A DNA stretch of 64,000 nt from Takakia lepidozioides (Eukaryota > Streptophyta > Takakiopsida > Takakiales > Takakiaceae). The position numbers and the translations under genes are program-made. The notes below the pieces were generated by a model that had not been told where the DNA came from, made no database searches, and saw only the letters and a list, made by a program, of their open reading frames with translations. Each line of letters opens with the position of its first letter. The stretch's first letter is position 1. Positions 23,389-35,797 of this stretch are shown piece after piece. The stretch spans positions 8,062,001-8,126,000 of the forward strand of contig CM060731.1 of NCBI GenBank assembly GCA_030704615.1, written 5' to 3'.

Positions 23389-25371
23389 TTGTCAGAAGAG
23401 TTCTTTCTGAAGCCAGGCTGTTTGTTGATGACCTCACATTCCCATGTTTGACCATAATCTGGACATGATCACATTGTGCTCGACCTTGTAACATGGCGAC
23501 CAGGTCTGTTTTCAACCAACCCTCCCTCCATCCAGTGGGCCTCCAAGGCTGGTGATCTTGGACTTCTTGGACTTCTCTGTTAGAACCAGCAGGGGGCAGC
23601 TGAGCAGCTATATAGCTTCAACCACAGCCTGGCACAGCACCCACCATGCGCCAAGAAATTTTCAAATAACAGGGAACAGCCTGAGGAAATTATTTGCATG
23701 CCCTGATAAGAGAAAAGAATAATATGACAGTGGCAAGATCCCCTTTTGCAGCTTTTTCACAACAAAGAGCAAAAATGTCATTCATGAGTAACTGAACATG
23801 GAATCCAATCATACAAAAAAACCATTCATGCCAGCTTCAGTTATATGCTCTCCTTGCCAACATGTTTCACATCCTAGGTGAACATCTCGCCTTATCGAAC
23901 TTGTTCTGAGAAGTGTCAGAGCCGCTCTTTGTTTTTTATTGGCCTGCATGCAACATCAATGAAACACACATCCCTAACAGCTCCTACCTGTCTGAATCAC
24001 ACCCGACAGCGAATAGACATCTGCCCTTCCTCTCCATAGCTGCTTCTGAATCAAACATCATACGATTGCCATGCTGATGTCTTCCCTTATCCATAACTAT
24101 GAAAATCTTGGCTGGCACCACAGCAATGTGTGCCACATCTCTGCTAACCAATCCCTCCGCATTGAGATGAAACTGAGCTGATGGTTGCGCTTGGAACTTT
24201 GCAGCGGGATTTCAAAAGGTATGCACCAGCCCTGTCCTAACTCGATCCCAGACAGAAGACCTGATGGAAATTTCGCCCAACGGAGACGGTAGCTCACACG
24301 GGCTAATTGTTTATGGTGAGCCCCTCACCGAGGTAGTCTTTGTTCCCTCTTGTAGCACAAACAATGTCTGTAAGTGTTCTCTCTCCCTCCTCCCAACGAA
24401 TGGAAAGCAACGAGACATACGACAAGTTCAGATATCCCCCAGTGATATTGAAGGAACTGATGAAGCATACAAGGGTGTCGACTACACTCGTTTCACTACA
24501 CCCTTGCTTGAACATAGTTATCTCTTCAACCAGAATGGACATAGCTGCGGGGATGGGTCAAGGACAGGAAGTCGGATCGTAGAGTACAATACAAAACAAC
24601 ACGCAAAGAGTATGTCTACACCTCTGCTGCATGATGTAAGACGCTCACCGCAAGATCGAGACATGGTCTTGGGGCCCGGCCAGCAGCACGCTTCCCCCTC
24701 CTGAGCTCGCATGCTTCCGTCCCTGTCCCATGAGAGACACAATTTCCCCCACGCTCGGCTGCGACTACAAATCATTGGAATGTTTGGAATCAGATTGCAG
24801 CAGGGAATGGAGGCATCCGATCGGCTCCTGAAATCGATTGGGCAGGTCAGAGTAACTTGCTTGTAAGCGAATATGAGCTCTGCGGTCTTCCAGTCAGATG
24901 TACCAATGGTATACGTAGGGAATGTCCCTCTCGCCGACTGCTTACCTGGCAGAAACGGCGAGGGGAGGGGCATTCCCTCGCGTTAACGGATGACGAGGAT
25001 TATTATGTATGCACGCTTCTCCAGAATCGGCAGATATAAGTTCAAAATCCAGAACCGGCCGGACCTGCTGATTATGTAGGCAGAATCTGCTGGGCCTAGT
25101 AACACACTACACACCTATTCCGTGTTATAACCACCTATATAAAGACTCATCAAACTGCTGCACAGTTGCTTGCCAGTTCGCAGTTTGTAGAGTCGTCGTT
25201 CATCGTTCGTGTTCTATTTAACTAATTTAGCGAGATGATCTGCAATCGGAGCATTTCGATGGACCTCTCGTCCTGTGCAATGGTGAAGCTGAAGTGCTCG
25301 TTGTATATCGGTGAAACTCGAGAGTAAGCAAAAATGCCAAATGTTGAGATGGCAGCTTGCGAACAAAATGT
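23389..25371. other. gene-free DNA
   Basis: The 146-codon plus-strand frame 24264-24704 overlaps a 151-codon minus-strand frame and has no known motif. Its stretch GAGCCCCTCACCGAGGTAGT (24312) resembles a dispersed repeat also present at about 50372 in a MAPKKK intron. 25130-25220 has a TATATAAAG word and CT/GTT-rich leader-like sequence, but no gene follows. Confidence 0.35.
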
Positions 25372-25981
25372 GTTAGAACCAGTGTTGGACTGGTATACCT
25401 GGTGGAATACAGGTATGAATATATATATTGAAGAACATACCGGGGGAGTATGGCTTTAGGATTCCCCGCACACATACCATGCCAGTCTGGGTATATGGAG
25501 GAATAGCATGGTCCCCATACCAGTATTGCGGTGAGTTCATGGCGAATGGAGGTAGGTATGAGTATATGTTAGTGCAGCTAGTTATACCCTGTACTGGTTA
25601 ATTCAAGGCTCCATGTTGCAATTTAGACTTCATTTACTGTTTCGTGCTACTTTGGGTTACCTTTGCCTAGTGTTTCACGGCTTGGATTAAAATTAGCTAT
25701 GTGCTAAATGATATTTATTTCTATGTATGGTGAGCTGTAGAAATACCATACCAGTGCTCATACCCCCCCCCCCCCCCAGTATCACTACAGAGAAAGGGCA
25801 ATACCAGTACCATACTCATATACAGCCCAAAGTACAACTACTCATACCAGATTCATACCCAAGTTGCTCATACCTGTATAGATACCTATACAGGCCTGGT
25901 ATGAAAAAGGGGTGGGACCCTTCATACCAGGACCAGTCTGGTATTAAAAAATGGACATACCAGTCCAACACTGGTTAGAAC
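25372..25981. mobile_element. non-autonomous hAT element (594 bp) with 8-bp TSD
   Basis: The element spans 25380-25973. The terminal inverted repeat CAGTGTTGGACTGGTAT is perfect over 17 bp (CAGTG start typical of hAT). It is flanked by the 8-bp direct repeat GTTAGAAC (25372-25379 and 25974-25981). The interior is noncoding, with many copies of ATACCAG/CTGGTAT words near both ends (likely subterminal transposase-binding repeats) and a poly-C run at about 25767-25781. No transposase is encoded, so movement would need one in trans. Confidence 0.92.
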
Positions 25982-27829
25982 TCGACCCACCATCACAGTA
26001 GGTCAACTCTTCCTTGTATGTTCATCCTGATTCCTCTGGCCCTATCCTCCGTGCATCTAGTTTCATGGAGCATCTGAGGTCCAGATCTCTAAGTTTTTGT
26101 ATATTATAATATTCTGAGTATGTAGTCCTTTGCATTTTGTCTAACTACCTTGGCCGAAGAGCCAATTAGAATTTTTGAGATCAGAAATCAGCCATTAAGT
26201 TTGGACCATCCTTGGGCGGGACAGCTGGCTGGTAGTGGTTTGATTGATAAAATGTCGCATTCACCGAATTTTGAGAAGTAAAGAGACAACGTCGGTGCAC
26301 CTTCGTGTCATCCTTCTTTCCCATGCACAGGCTTTATTTCAAGATAGATATTCCAGACATCTTCCATAACAAGACCCATTTCATCAGAGGTGAGAAACAA
26401 ATCACTTGCAAAGTTAGCTCTCATGGCCTCTCCTTGAAACATGTGTTCAAATGCACGTAGAATGTCACATTGTTCCCAACTGGACACAATCATTTCTGTA
26501 TGACATACAACATGACACCAAGCCTCCCACAACCAAAGAGGTACCCACTCACGCATCTTGAATACATGTTTTTATTTTATTTTTTATTTTTATCTTGGAT
26601 ACCTGTTTCATTGTTTTGTATATTTTTATATTTTTGTCTTACGGTCACTATCTTTAGTTGCCTAATTTTAAAGATTTACACAAGATGCCTAATTTAGAAA
26701 ATTTTCTTGAAAGTGCCTAACTGCCAAATGGCCCCAAAAATAATTATTAGTCAGCCAAGTACCTAACCGGATATCCCACTACGGTACTAGAATCCAGCAT
26801 TGGAGCTCTACCCATTTCTACTTGTGTAGATGTGATACATATTTTTGTAGTGGCAAAACCAGTCAACAGAAAGATAAAAAGAAAAACATCTACCCCCCTG
26901 GATTGCATAGTTGTATCAAATGTGGTTGTGCTTGCACTCATAGACGCAGCTGCATTGATATGGTCATGCTGTCGATTCACCTCTTCGCTCTTGCGAACGT
27001 TTCACTTGATGTCTCTTGTGACTTTAGGTGTGCATGGAAAGCTTTGAGTTTCTATGTCGGTAGCAATGAACACCAACCATTAATCTATTTCATTCCATTT
27101 GTTTTTCTCCTAATTAATGTGGGAGCGTCGGGATGGGAGGAAGGCAGCCATTTCTCCCTTTTTCCAAAGTTTTTTGTGCATTTGGTTAAAATGTCCTTGT
27201 ATGAATCTCTAGGTTTCAGGATCTCCATGTGAAAATGTTGAATATTTTTTCAGGCTATGCATCTGGTAATGCAAGATTCCCCTCACATGGTTCTTCTTTT
27301 GCAGGCAAATTCTAGGAAATCCCCTCCTACATTATAAGGGAAATTCTCAAAACATCCGTGTGTATCTTATTTCAGGTTGCTCAATGATCGGCTTACATAC
27401 ACCACAATCAGACGAGAGAGCGGAACAAATAGTGCATTGTGACGTGAGGCCCTGCTACATGCGAAACTGTCATAGCATTTCTAGGGATCTAACTTACAAA
27501 TAAGCCGCATTGCATAGGGGTGCACCATGGGTAAGTGAGGTGGTGTGAGGAGTTAGGCTGGTTGTAGATGCTTTGCTAGCAGCCTCTACTCCGTTTCTGC
27601 ATGAAGGTTCCAGGTGACCGCACAACTCACTCCCTCGGGTTGTTTGAGCTCAATGAAGACGCATAGATGCAGATACTACCTTAGAAAGCTTCAAATGATC
27701 TTGACATTAATTTTAAGAAACAGCAACCGGTAGCAACCACTCTATAGGGTATAGAGAATTATTCACCCCAAACCTATCAAAACCTCAAAACTTTAGGGAC
27801 AATATTGTATCTTGCCTTCAGTCATCATC
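25982..27829. other. gene-free DNA
   Basis: The frame 26308-26556 (minus) and the frame 26822-27232 (plus) lack recognisable domains. TTTTATTTT tracts lie around 26570-26640. No support for a gene. Confidence 0.4.
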
Positions 27830-28112
27830 TGCTGGGACTATATCTACGGAAACATCATATTAATTTACATTTTTTTCTATATAGTTTGCAGTATCAAATA
27901 ACCAAACATTGATTTGCCGATTACTCAATTTGGTACTCTTCTTGGACTGAAGATTACTGGGAGAAGAATGCATGCTGGGACTATATCTGCGGAAATATCA
28001 GATTAATTTACACTTTTTCTATATTTGCAATATCAAATAACCAAACATTGATTTGCCGGTCACTCAATTTGGTATTCTTCTTGGACTGAAGATTACTGCA
28101 AGAAGAATGCTT
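27828..28112. repeat. tandem duplication of about 142 bp
   Basis: GCTGGGACTATATCTACGG at about 27829 recurs as GCTGGGACTATATCTGCGG at about 27972. Both copies contain AATAACCAAACATTGATTTG and CTTCTTGGACTGAAGATTAC. They differ by scattered substitutions and a few small indels, so the duplication is old. Confidence 0.85.
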
Positions 28113-28839
28113 GAAGAGGGAAAGAGAGTAGGCGCCTCGAACCTCTTACCATATTGTTCTCTATTTGGAATAGAGAGAGAGATATGGAATAAAATTGAGG
28201 GTAAAATGTTTGTGTCGATGAGAGGATCTACATATGTAGAAGACTAAAGCCGAAACTGTAACTTATGAGATAGTATTTTGATGGCTTTGAAAAAAGAGAC
28301 GGGATACAATATTATTATTATCCAACAGCCTTTGTTGTCTCTGATGCCGGTTCAATGCTACAAAGGCGGAACAAGACATTGACACAAAAGCCAAGTATTA
28401 AGAGTTTTGGCACTATCATCAATGTTAGCATTATCATATTTGTGATATATATATCTGTGTACTATTGAAATATATAAATTGAAACGTGCTCACCACAAAA
28501 CCAAAATAGTTTTTAGAAGTGTTGCAACGAATTATGTAAAGAAACAAAAGAACAAAAGAACCAAAAAAAAAAAAACACTCAAACTTGCTCTACTATCTTA
28601 CTTCTTCAGTATATTGGTAAATAAAATAGTATTAGAACAGCAATTCAGCTGAATAAAGACGTCGATGACATGGCTGACAATGATGCGGCACTATGGCACC
28701 CTATTCCTGCTCTACATTAAAACTAAGACCCCACTTAACAAGCTTTGTTGTGTAATAGTATTAGGAGTCAAGAATAAACATCCACTTCACCATAGGTTAG
28801 GCAATATTAGAGATCACCTCTTGTGAGTGTCTTGAAAAA
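28113..28839. other. gene-free AT-rich DNA
   Basis: Only short chance frames, such as 28053-28247, and A-runs at about 28563. Nothing recognisable. Confidence 0.4.
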
Positions 28840-28884
28840 AGCGTAAAGAATTTTTAGAAAATTTCCTTTGTATTTGAGTGTGCT

Positions 28885-31800
28885 TAAGGTAGTTACACCC
28901 AAATGTGAGCATTTAAGCAGTGGGGCCCACTCAAAGGGTGCAGTTACAACCAAAATTACACGAGAAAATTAGCAATTCAACAATGAGTTTGTGATATCAA
29001 TTGTAAAATTTTGGAATGAGTTGGCTAATTAATATGAATCATCAAAGTCTGTGTACACATCATCCCAAATCTGAGCGGTAGAGGGGGCTATAAAGGACAA
29101 AAGTTGATACTAAAAAAGATTGTGCATGTGGCATGTCATGCACGAGTTATGCACCTAAACTTAACTCCATTGACAAGCTATCACAGCCCATAAAGACACC
29201 TCAAAGCCTGGCCCACTAAAGCAAAAGGGGTATCCTATGGTGTTGAAACCAATTAAAGTGTCTGACATTAATGAGGCTTGGTCAGCCCAAATTCAACTCC
29301 AAAATGTGTCAAACTGAAATTCGTCTCAATGAAAATGTGAGCAGGCGGAGAGGTAATATAAATTTGCCCATGGTGTCGCTCACACCAAGTCCTTCCCTAA
29401 TCTGTCATTTTGTGCACCCAGGTATCTCCTCGATTGGCCGACAACAGCTCTCGTCCTCCCGCCATTTTCATGGTAGTCTTCTTATGTGTTGCTCCTCCTT
29501 CCCACCACCATGGCCCGCTGCTACAAACCTTTTACTCCATTGCAGGTGGTCCCACTCTTGATTGATGCGCCCATGGGGGAGAGATGAGGGTGAAACTGCT
29601 ACTGTCTTCACCACGCTACTTGGCCCGACGTTTGGCTATGGCCATTTTTTAATTGTGCTTGCACACCGCTGGAGCCCACCCGCAGAAAGGGGGGACCCGT
29701 GCACCTGGTGGAGATGGAATGTTGTTTTTAATGGCTGCATGTAGTTTATCTCCTGCCTCTGCACAGGCCTTCGCTGACCAACGCATGTCGAAGGCTTTCT
29801 TGGCCTGACGTTCCTCAACGCGGGCCCGCTTAGCCTCAGCTTGAGTGGTTTTTTTTTCTACACTTTGGTTTTGGCTGCAAGGGCCTCCTCTTTCTTCCGC
29901 TCACGAGCTTTAATGGCCTCCTCTTTTAGTCTAGTTTTTTGTTCCAGAGATGCTAAGTATACATCTGATGTCATGATTATTGACTTGCTATAATCTACGA
30001 TGGGATCGTTGGCATTCAATCTGACCCTCCTGTTTGTATGTGCAGGTGCCTCTGATAGCGTAAGGAAGCGCAAGATTGAGCTTGGCCTTGGCAGGGATGG
30101 CTGGCCCACCACCAGCGAGGAGTCATCGTCGACCTCCAGGGCTCCTGACTCGCCCCCACTGCCTCCTCTTCATCGTCGCCGACGTCATTGGGCTGATCTT
30201 GGTCGTCCCCATCGTCAACCACCACAAAGTAGTGTGTTGGTCTTCGGTTGTATCCGACACACAAGTACCCAATATCTCTTCCACGTGCAGCTCTGAAACC
30301 AGGTCTTCTTCCTCTGGTTCTGGAGTGGTAGGATGCATGGGGTCTGTGCAGGTCTGCTCTTCTGTTTGGTTTGAGAAACACTCAGATGGGCCCATTTTCC
30401 CCACCATAGCTTCAGAATTGAGTGGCGAAATGCATGTAGTCTTGAACCCCTTTGCAATGTTGTGGGGGGTCAGTTCCTTCTTCAAGGCACGTGAGACCCA
30501 TTGGGCCAGATCTTCCTTGAGAGCTCCTCTACCCTTGTGAGCTATGTTCCACATATCTCCGTACTTCCGGAAAGCTGTCTTGAATGGCTTGAACACAACC
30601 ACATCAAGAGGCTAGAGTGCATGGGAAGTGCGGGAAGGAAGTGTAATCACGTCCAGTCCTACTGATCTAGCTTATTTGACAACATCTATAGTGACATGCG
30701 AGTTATGACCATCCAAGATTAGCAAGTGCCTATTTGTGACCGAGATGTCATTGCCCATTGCCTTTGCTGACTCCAAGAAATGTGAGATCCATTTGTGAAA
30801 TAATATTGATGTCATCCATGCCTTCCTTTGCATTGCCATTGTAGCACCAGATTCGCATTTGTGAATGTAATTACGACGAAATCTTTTACCTTTGAAAATG
30901 TAGAAGTTCGGAATATAACTTCCTGCAGCGTTCATGCAGGTGAGGACACTCAACCATTCGCGTTGATCTGGCGTTATCGAATGGACAGCTCTTGAACCAA
31001 CCTTGGCAAGCACAACAACACCTCCATTTCGCCCAGCTTTGGCCCCTGACTCGTTGGGCCCCATAGTTATGCTTGTTGTACATTTTTGTCAAGTTAGCAT
31101 AGAATGTTTGAACATTTTCAGGACATAGTCCCTTGACTCTTCCACTCTCAAGTCCTTGAGCTACTCTGAGACTTAGGTGTGGATGTCTAGACCTGAACCA
31201 TCTCACCCACCCCCAGCCAGGGATCCCTTGTGTGAAAGGTGTGAGCCGTTCTTGAGTAACTTCTGCTATCTTGAGACGGAGTTAGGTCAGTGTTAATGGG
31301 TGACCAATATCTTGCATTTTTTCAATGTACTTCACTAGTTCATCTTCCTCATTGGCATCTAGCATTCCCTTGTTACCTCTCTTCTTTGTCGTAGTAACTC
31401 CATACCAATGGTTTCGTAGACTAGTTGCAGGTACCCCAAACATCCGTGCCGCAGATCTGATGCCGTCCCCACGATCAACAGCTGACATGGCTCCTTGGAG
31501 CTGCACATCAGTCCAGTTCCCGTTTTTATGTGGACGTGGTCCTCTTCTTGGTCGCCCTCCCGTCCTAGCAAGAACGTCTTCATTACTCTCCACATTGAAA
31601 TTAGCTGGATCTGATGGTCTTTTTGTTGCATGTGTAGTTGTATCGATCATCACTTCAGGTGGAAACTCTTTTGCAGATCCATGACCAACTTGAAATTCAA
31701 CATTGGAATCCTGCCCTTGGCCCCATTGATAATATTGATCACTCTCGTCTTCACTTTGACTGCCCTCATTTGCTGCATGTTCACAACGAGTGCATGAATT

Positions 31801-31900
31801 GAATGCAGTGTCTCCATTTAAGGGGTGCATGAACCCACTTTATGGCCCAAAAATAGGGGTCCATTTCAAGACCCGCTCATATTTGGGTGTAACTACCTTA
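28885..31900 (-). mobile_element. complete pogo-type (Tc1/mariner superfamily) DNA transposon with TA target duplication
   Basis: The element is 28887-31898 (3012 bp), bounded by TA at 28885-28886 and 31899-31900. The terminal inverted repeats start AGGTAGTTACACCCAAAT and match over 24 bp with one mismatch. The internal transposase runs on the minus strand (separate entry). Boundaries, TIRs and TA duplications all agree, so the whole unit is present although the gene is decayed. Confidence 0.92.
29858..31830 (-). pseudogene. decayed pogo/DDE_1-type transposase
   Basis: Order from 31830 downward: an N-terminal acidic region; a psq-type helix-turn-helix (about 31580-31430; QLQGAMSAVDRGDGIRSAAR, ARMFGVPATSLRNHWYG); a CENP-B-like second HTH region (VRWFRSRHPHLSLR); then the DDE core with SVLTCMNAAGSYIPNF, LLILDGHNSHVTIDVV (second catalytic Asp) and PLDVVVFKPFKTAFRKYG (third Asp, 35 residues on). 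Damage: in-frame stops at 31282-31284 (TAA), 30672-30674 (TAA) and about 30615 (TAG), a frame change near 31065, and apparent loss of the segment that should carry the first catalytic Asp between YNKHN and GPNESG. It cannot make an active transposase. Family call is firm; the exact 3' end of the frame is unclear. Confidence 0.88.
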
Positions 31901-32215
31901 TATGCGTAAAGGAACCCTCCTGAACCGTATCCTCTCACGAGTGCGTTACGGTCTATAACGCACCATGACAGTGGGTTACATTTTGTAATCGCATTCCAAG
32001 TGTATTTTCTTTTTCTCTTAGAAGAGTTTCTTTACCTGTGTAGAAAGATTTCTACACAAAGGACATGGAAAAGATAAAATGACCTGGTTGACAAAAATCT
32101 TGCCAGGTTGCAAAGTGGGAAGAGAAATTTTCTAAAATTTTCTTTACGCTGGATAAAACACTTGTGGCAAATCGCTCAAACAGGTGAAGCAGCTTGTAGG
32201 AATGCTTTACCCTAC

Positions 32216-32316
32216 ACATTATTGCCACAGCTCATGCTTCTTTAACGATCCCCCTTATGGTTATGCCTCTGATGATAGGTGGATTTGGTAATCGGTTCGT
32301 TCCTATTCCCATAGGC
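32216..32316 (+). pseudogene. cox1: nuclear fragment of mitochondrial cox1 (NUMT)
   Basis: The plus-strand frame from 32221 reads IATAHASLTIPLMVMPLMIG then GFGNRFVPIPIGN. This matches the highly conserved COX1 segment around the MIGGFGNWFVPI motif of cytochrome c oxidase subunit 1. Only about 33 codons are recognisable, and the conserved Trp after GFGN is Arg here. It is a short, old insertion of mitochondrial DNA beside the transposon cluster. Confidence 0.75.
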
Positions 32317-35300
32317 AATATTAAGAAGCTTAGGTTGACCCACAATGATGTATTAAGCCATTTTGGCCACTCAAGTGCAGATTTATTTGCCATATCTTTG
32401 CACACCCTGTTCCTACCTACCTCTGTATACACATGGAGTCCCACCATATGGCTTGCAAGTTCGACGTGGAATTCAACTACCTAGTGTAGAAGCTGTAAAA
32501 ATGTCACAACTCTTATCGACTTTTACACATGGCTGATCCAATGGACATGACATTAATAAAAAACAAGGTCTTCGGAAGCATTTCAATTTTGTTGTAAATG
32601 ATTTTATTTCCGCTTGGTACAAATCTATCATTTAATGGGTATAGGTACTACCGAACTAGGATAATGTTTGTCCCTGCAGCCAACAAGGCTTACAAAATTC
32701 AGAGGCGTCTATGGAGTACGTCCTTGCTGGGCATGTTGTCACCCTTTTGAATGTTTAAAAAAAATCCTGCCCTTTGTTGCTGTCCTGGGAGGCTCCCCAT
32801 GTCTGTTTTGCCTTACAGTATGGCCCTGTCAGGGTTATATCTTCCTTCTTTTCCCTTCTTAATTTGAGTGACAGGGCCTCCATCCTCTTTTATTTTAGAA
32901 AAAAAATTCAATACTCCCATCAGTTAGAAACTTAGTCCCATAATATGGATGCAATCCATCCATGGGGATCTCACAGCAGCCATCTGTTTTGGGGGGCTCA
33001 ACAACCAACAAGCCCTTTGAACGAAGGGCGACCCCAAGGCAGGCAACCCTAGACCCACAGCCGCATTCATAGCAGGCGGAGGACCCACTTTCACTCCCAC
33101 TTTGCAGGACAGACTCACAAGATCTCCGGATTTATTCCGATGCTATATCATGCTTTCTGCCTTGTAGTGGCCATAACTTTTTCCTCTTCCGGCCAATGCA
33201 GCTCAGTCAGGTGGCGTTGGAAAGTCCTCAATCTGGCCTACACTTCTCCCATTTGCAGCTTTTCAATTGCACCTAGATCAAGAAAGTTATGGCTGTGTTG
33301 GAAAAGGGGCGGGAATATCTTAGGATGTAGGTGATGCACCGCAAAGAAAGTTCATAGTTCAAGAAGGGCACAATAGAACAGCATCCCGCAAATTCATCTT
33401 TGTTCGGGGTCTGGTCGTCTTGTCTACAGCATTCATGGAAAATGTGACATGGAATGAGAATGTTCTCAAAGTGAAGGAATTGTTGCTCATTGCAGCGTGC
33501 CATACTTTTAGTAAAGAAAATGCTGGAAGAAACGTGTAGAGCATGAAGACCTGAACGTACCACGCTCATCAATGCTGGGCCTGAAGATCTCTGAATATCT
33601 AAGAGAGGTTACTGAGAGCATGACGGGCCACCTTTTGGTTGAAATCATCCCTGACCACATCAGATCCAAGAGCATTAGTATCGCTTTACATCTTACATAT
33701 CCAACTAGTACAGTATTAGCATTACGCACATTCGATAGCCTCACAAAGATCTCTCAGGCTTTCCCTGTCCTGGACTGGATCACTCTATCTAGGAGGTAGC
33801 AGCCAAGTTCGCAGAATGGCGAAAGCAGCAGCTCGATGAGTAACATAAAAAACGCAGGGCGGGTGCTTGTACAAGAGACAGAGGGACAGTCGTTGCAATT
33901 GTCGAGCGTTGCCCTCAGAGTCGCCGACACAATTGCTGAATCAGTGCCTCCGCTACTGTAGAATGTACACCGCAAAGTGCAAACACTCGTCCGTCCGCTC
34001 TTTCTAGCCTATCCCATAACTTGTGGGATTCCAGTGCTGCTCCGGGCTCCCCGGCAAAGCCCTGTAACACTGTTTGGACCATCAGACTATTCTGAATCTT
34101 CAATAAGGTACCTGTGCGTGTGACTAAGACACCCCACACTTGTATAAAGGATTCCTGTTTTGGTCGGTTGAAAAATCCACAGTGCGCATGCATTGAAGTG
34201 TCCAAATCCTAGCACGCAATTGCATCTGTATGTAGAGAATTCTTAGAGGAAATTTTTTGCGGGAGGGGTCAAATAAAATCAGTGTGTGCCAGGGTCAGTG
34301 TTCAACCATGTTCTCTGATGTTCTGGGCTATGACAAATCCAAGGACTGTACCAAACATACCTTCCACACACTGTAGTGGAGGGCAAGTTGGCATTGAATC
34401 TGACATTATCTATCGATGTGAGTGTGTAATTAGCTCTCTCTGCCTTCACACATGCACTCATAACGAGCAGCTGTCCCACACACTTTTAGTAGAAAACTAG
34501 ACGGGCGTGTTGCCGCCTGCTGCCACAACGACCCGAAAGAAGCGTGAGGAGAAACCGCCTTATTAGTTCCCACTGTACTGTAAACTTGTCACTGGCCACC
34601 GCCGAGCAATTGTCAGGTTTCTCACCTTCAGTTCGATTAAGAGGTACATGTCCAGCTCTCTGTAACCCGCACTGAATGACATCTAGCATGCAATCTCGTG
34701 ACCACATAGATTATAAGGGCAAAAATGATGAAGGTACACAGCTGCGGTGGGAAGGTCCCCGAATAGGGAAGGGTCAGACGAGCTTCACCAAATCAACGTG
34801 GACGTCGATGGTGGAACCGGACCGGCCGACGCCCTCCCGAAAGTCTGGCAAATTGTCGAACATGTGAATTAGGGACAAGTACCACTCCTTCATCTTCCTT
34901 CTCACATTACTTTTCCTCGCAGCTACACATTTCTCCTCTCAGATTTATTCACAAACATCAACGACAGTTTCACCCCAATTGCTCTGGGATAGTTGTTTTT
35001 AATTCGTCTAGAGAGAGAGACAGGTATACATGTTACAAGTTCCAACCGTTACAAGAATGTTCATTCTGCAGATGCCAGAGCGAACTTCATAAATCGACAT
35101 ACCCTCTCAGCTTCGGCCTGGCAATAGTCAGAAACTAAAGATTGTACAAACAACAACTATCTCTTTCCCTGTCAGGTTGGATAACACCTCCTAAGCATAG
35201 CGAACCTCAACCTTCCAAGCAAAACCATACTTTTTTGGACGAGGTTTTGAACATCATGATACAATCCATTAGCAGGAGAAACATCTATGGAGACCAATAC

Positions 35301-35797
35301 AGTATTTCAATCTTGGACAAGATCTTGGAGCATGCACATGGGAATCACCGGAAGACAAGATCACCTGAAAAGTGATGGGATATTTACTCTATACTCCCCG
35401 ACAGAGCATATACCATTACAAGTGCGTGTTCAGAGGCATTATACAGGGGAGAAATAATTCCCAGAGGCATAATATGACTTATGGAGACCTCAAACCTAAC
35501 AGAAGCCACTGCAGAGCACTTTCCTGCCAGCCTCTTGCCATGGATACTCGCAGGAAAATGTTAGATTGGATCTGTAATGTACATGGGAGGAAAAGACAGC
35601 TACTTCTCCACTTGCACCTTTTCAAGTACGAAGGTATTCAAGGGTCCACCGCTTGGAAAAAGTACAACGGTTTTGCCATGAAAATACATTCGGATGGCAA
35701 GTGGCTCATTTTGATACAAGGCTCATGTGACTGCTCTACATCTTCAAAACTTCCTGCTGCAAGATGTGACAATACAGCCAAAACAACAGGGAGGATC
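32317..35797. other. gene-free or unrecognised region plus 3' flank of the ACR gene
   Basis: The complementary words GCCATAACTTT (33170-33180) and AAAGTTATGGC (33283-33293) bracket a 102-bp stretch of a type often seen near plant LTR-retrotransposon ends. The minus-strand frames at 33915-34205, 34486-34707 and the short ATG frame at about 34864-34778 are unassigned. About 35100-35797 is probably the 3' UTR of the ACR gene. Confidence 0.35.

Larger units (their letters stand above)
28840..32150. mobile_element. outer inverted-repeat element hosting the pogo insertion
   Basis: AGCGTAAAGAATTTTTAGAA (28840-) recurs inverted at 32124-32150 (ends TCTTTACGCT) over about 26 bp with small gaps. Without the 3.0-kb pogo unit it would be only about 300 bp, the size of a MITE. 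No target-site duplication was found. Confidence 0.55.

Noticed and set aside
24264-24704. 146-codon plus-strand frame
   Set aside because: Opposed by a 151-codon minus-strand frame and partly made of a dispersed repeat.
26308-27232. Frames on both strands that looked like possible exons
   Set aside because: No splice-consistent continuation or known motif.
33754-34867. Series of minus-strand frames that might be exons of one gene
   Set aside because: They could not be joined in phase at credible splice sites and no domain was recognised; left unassigned.
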